Of a DNA stretch of 64,000 nt, positions 62,793-64,000 are shown in pieces (position 1 is the stretch's first letter; each line of letters starts with the position of its first letter). A program made the translations under genes and the position numbers. The stretch spans positions 186,001 to 250,000 of the forward strand of contig CALSRT010000001.1 of the NCBI GenBank assembly GCA_943788825.1, given 5' to 3'. The DNA comes from UBA4582 sp002389265 (lineage in GTDB: Bacteria > Pseudomonadota > Gammaproteobacteria > Pseudomonadales > Azotimanducaceae). The notes below the pieces were generated by a model. The model was not told where the DNA came from. It worked only from the letters and a program-made list of their open reading frames with translations, and searched no databases.

Positions 62793-63917
62793 TTACTGGG
62801 CGCCATCGAGAAACGCTGAAAAACCACCGGGTTCATAGGGGCCGATGCAGACTTGTTCGAGAACGCCAATGCCCTGACGACTACCATCGGTGGCGCGAAC
62901 GACCTGCTGAACATGGAGGTTTTCTCGGGCCAGAGGATTGAGGCTGTCAGGATCAAAGCTCTCGCCGCCGAGTTCGAGTTCACCCTTCCACATGCCTTGG
63001 CCCCAAGTCGGGTGTGAGTAGCCGAGACCCTTCATTTGAAACTTCAAGATCGGTTCCATGCAAATAGTTCGTGTGGCGCCTTTCAAGTCTTCAAAGTCGA
63101 GCTCTGCCGCTGCTGCCAGGCGAGTCCCTGGGTGGTAGGTGACGCGATGGCGGACATAAGCCATGCGTTCAATTTTGCCATCTTCAACAGCGGGCACGTC
63201 GGCGGGGGTGGCATACAACGGCGCGATCAACGCTTCCCGGTGCAAGGGCTGACCCTGCATGCCATCAAAGAAAATAGCATGGGAAATATGATCATCCCAG
63301 AACAATGGCGCCCAGAGGAAAAATGCGCCGCCCGGGGTTTGTGGTGCACCTCCGGTTTCCGGTTCGCCCACGCCACGGTGACCCCAAGATCGATCTTTGG
63401 TGCCGCGACAAACCTTAGGTTCGACTTTAATGCCGCCATCAGGGTGATTGATTTGTCCTTGCCACTCGCCAAATTGGTCGAATCGAGTGGAGTCCAGCAC
63501 GCGCCGGGGACCTGACCATAGGGTTTGGCGACCTTCTTGAATGGCCGAGGTGCGAGCCGAGAATGTCAAATCGCAGGTGATGCCGCTCGGGTTGCTATCT
63601 AACGTGACGCGAGTCTGGCGCATGGGCTCGATGATTTCAATTTTGAAGGGCCCGACCTGCATCTCCGAGCGCTCCAGTGGCGCGCGCCGAGAGCCATAGA
63701 AACAGTGCTGGCGTCCCCCTCGTTCCACCACACTGAAGGCGCAGTCGAGAATGCCACGATGCGGGTAGATCGCCATGCCGATGCCAAAATAATAGTCGCC
63801 GTCGGCAGAGTAGCCATTGAACCAGGTGCGGTCGTACTGATTACGTTCGCTGCTGGCGGGTTGGGCCAAGGGTTCAGGCGTCTGGTGGATAGGATAGTCG
63901 TCAAATTTGTTCAGCAT
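62793..63917 (-). CDS. Conserved hypothetical protein, CrtC/AttH lipocalin-like tentative
   Basis: A 374-aa soluble protein rich in beta strands and aromatic residues, without signal peptide or membrane helix. Recognisable stretches are NQYDRTWFNGYSADGDYYFG, HCFYGSRRAPLERSEMQVGPF, RSWGHRGVGEPETGG and FLWAPLFWDDHISHAIFFDG. The S-W-G-H-R block and the two-part beta architecture recall the CrtC/AttH hydroxyneurosporene-synthase-like lipocalin group, but I am not certain. Catabolic genes adjoin it, so a role in terpenoid or steroid metabolism is possible. Confidence 0.6.
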   Translation of the reverse strand: MLNKFDDYPIHQTPEPLAQPASSERNQYDRTWFNGYSADGDYYFGIGMAIYPHRGILDCAFSVVERGGRQHCFYGSRRAPLERSEMQVGPFKIEIIEPMRQTRVTLDSNPSGITCDLTFSARTSAIQEGRQTLWSGPRRVLDSTRFDQFGEWQGQINHPDGGIKVEPKVCRGTKDRSWGHRGVGEPETGGAPQTPGGAFFLWAPLFWDDHISHAIFFDGMQGQPLHREALIAPLYATPADVPAVEDGKIERMAYVRHRVTYHPGTRLAAAAELDFEDLKGATRTICMEPILKFQMKGLGYSHPTWGQGMWKGELELGGESFDPDSLNPLARENLHVQQVVRATDGSRQGIGVLEQVCIGPYEPGGFSAFLDGAQ

Positions 63918-64000
63918 CAGCTGTTCCTCGATTCAAGTGCGATAGATTGTGTCAGCAGTGGCGTGAGGCGGTCGCCGCTATTCACGAAAGTCAGATAACC
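63918..64000. other. Right edge of window, no gene seen
   Basis: Upstream of the CrtC/AttH-like gene. It probably holds that gene's promoter region; there is too little sequence to say more. Confidence 0.3.

Overview
The window looks like chromosome of a free-living, probably marine, gammaproteobacterium of the Pseudomonadales/Cellvibrionales sort. Evidence: a 4.5S RNA gene and a dnaX-ybaB-recR-rnd-ycgL-ycgN block in gammaproteobacterial order, hrpA, mlaA, dusA, gltX, a pspF/pspABC locus, a large TonB-dependent receptor, and many lipid/xenobiotic genes (crotonases, SDR, alpha/beta hydrolases, thioesterase, luciferase-like monooxygenase, a P450 relic). No conjugation, phage or CRISPR system is visible. 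The taxonomic call is inference from gene content.

Layout. 1-2.7 kb: an IS91-type transposase, a decayed tRNA-Phe, a gene-poor stretch with a perfect 12-1-12 palindrome, then tRNA-Ser(GGA) and 4.5S RNA. 3-7.6 kb: flavin monooxygenase and epoxide-hydrolase-like genes, a periplasmic chorismate mutase fused to cyclohexadienyl dehydratase, and a crotonase. 7.6-11.5 kb: phage-shock locus with pspF divergent from pspA-pspB-pspC and a Toastrack/DUF2807-like gene. 11.5-20.6 kb: acetyltransferase, phosphodiesterase, the dnaX block, and a MoxR/VWA pair behind a long structured leader. 20.9-34.4 kb: TonB receptor with terminator, P450 pseudogene, thioesterase, hydrolase, CstA, a secreted amidohydrolase and beta-propeller, a DAACS transporter, and gamma-glutamyltransferase. 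34.5-47.3 kb: hrpA, mlaA, a PP2C/STAS partner-switching pair, TerB, dusA, a triply frameshifted gltX, fghA, and a nitronate monooxygenase divergent from a PadR regulator across two operators. 47.3-53.6 kb: a minus-strand extracellular-electron-transfer cluster (decaheme MtrA/DmsE-like, MtrB/PioB barrel, decaheme OmcA/MtrC-like, tetraheme NapC/CymA-like). 53.7-64 kb: acetoacetyl-CoA synthetase, a galT-galK fusion, a frameshifted Bax-like gene, and an SDR-GST-crotonase-hydrolase run.

How the genes work together. The cytochrome cluster holds an inner-membrane quinol-oxidising tetraheme, a periplasmic decaheme, a barrel and an outer-surface decaheme lipoprotein, which together would carry electrons across both membranes. 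Two features cut across regions. First, short tandem repeats recur: 12-, 12-, 15-, 21- and 24-bp in-frame arrays in ggt, the MtrA-like gene, dnaX, the Bax-like gene and the MtrB-like gene, a 6-bp array in the MtrA linker, and 13-bp arrays in three intergenic places. Second, single-base indels break otherwise well-conserved genes (three in gltX, one each in the MtrC-like and Bax-like genes, perhaps one joining galT to galK). They could be real decay, slippage, or sequence error.

The most interesting items are the cytochrome conduit with its 24-bp repeat array, a complete three-part programmed -1 frameshift signal in dnaX, the structured leader before moxR, the AroQ-PheC fusion and the dual PadR-type operators.
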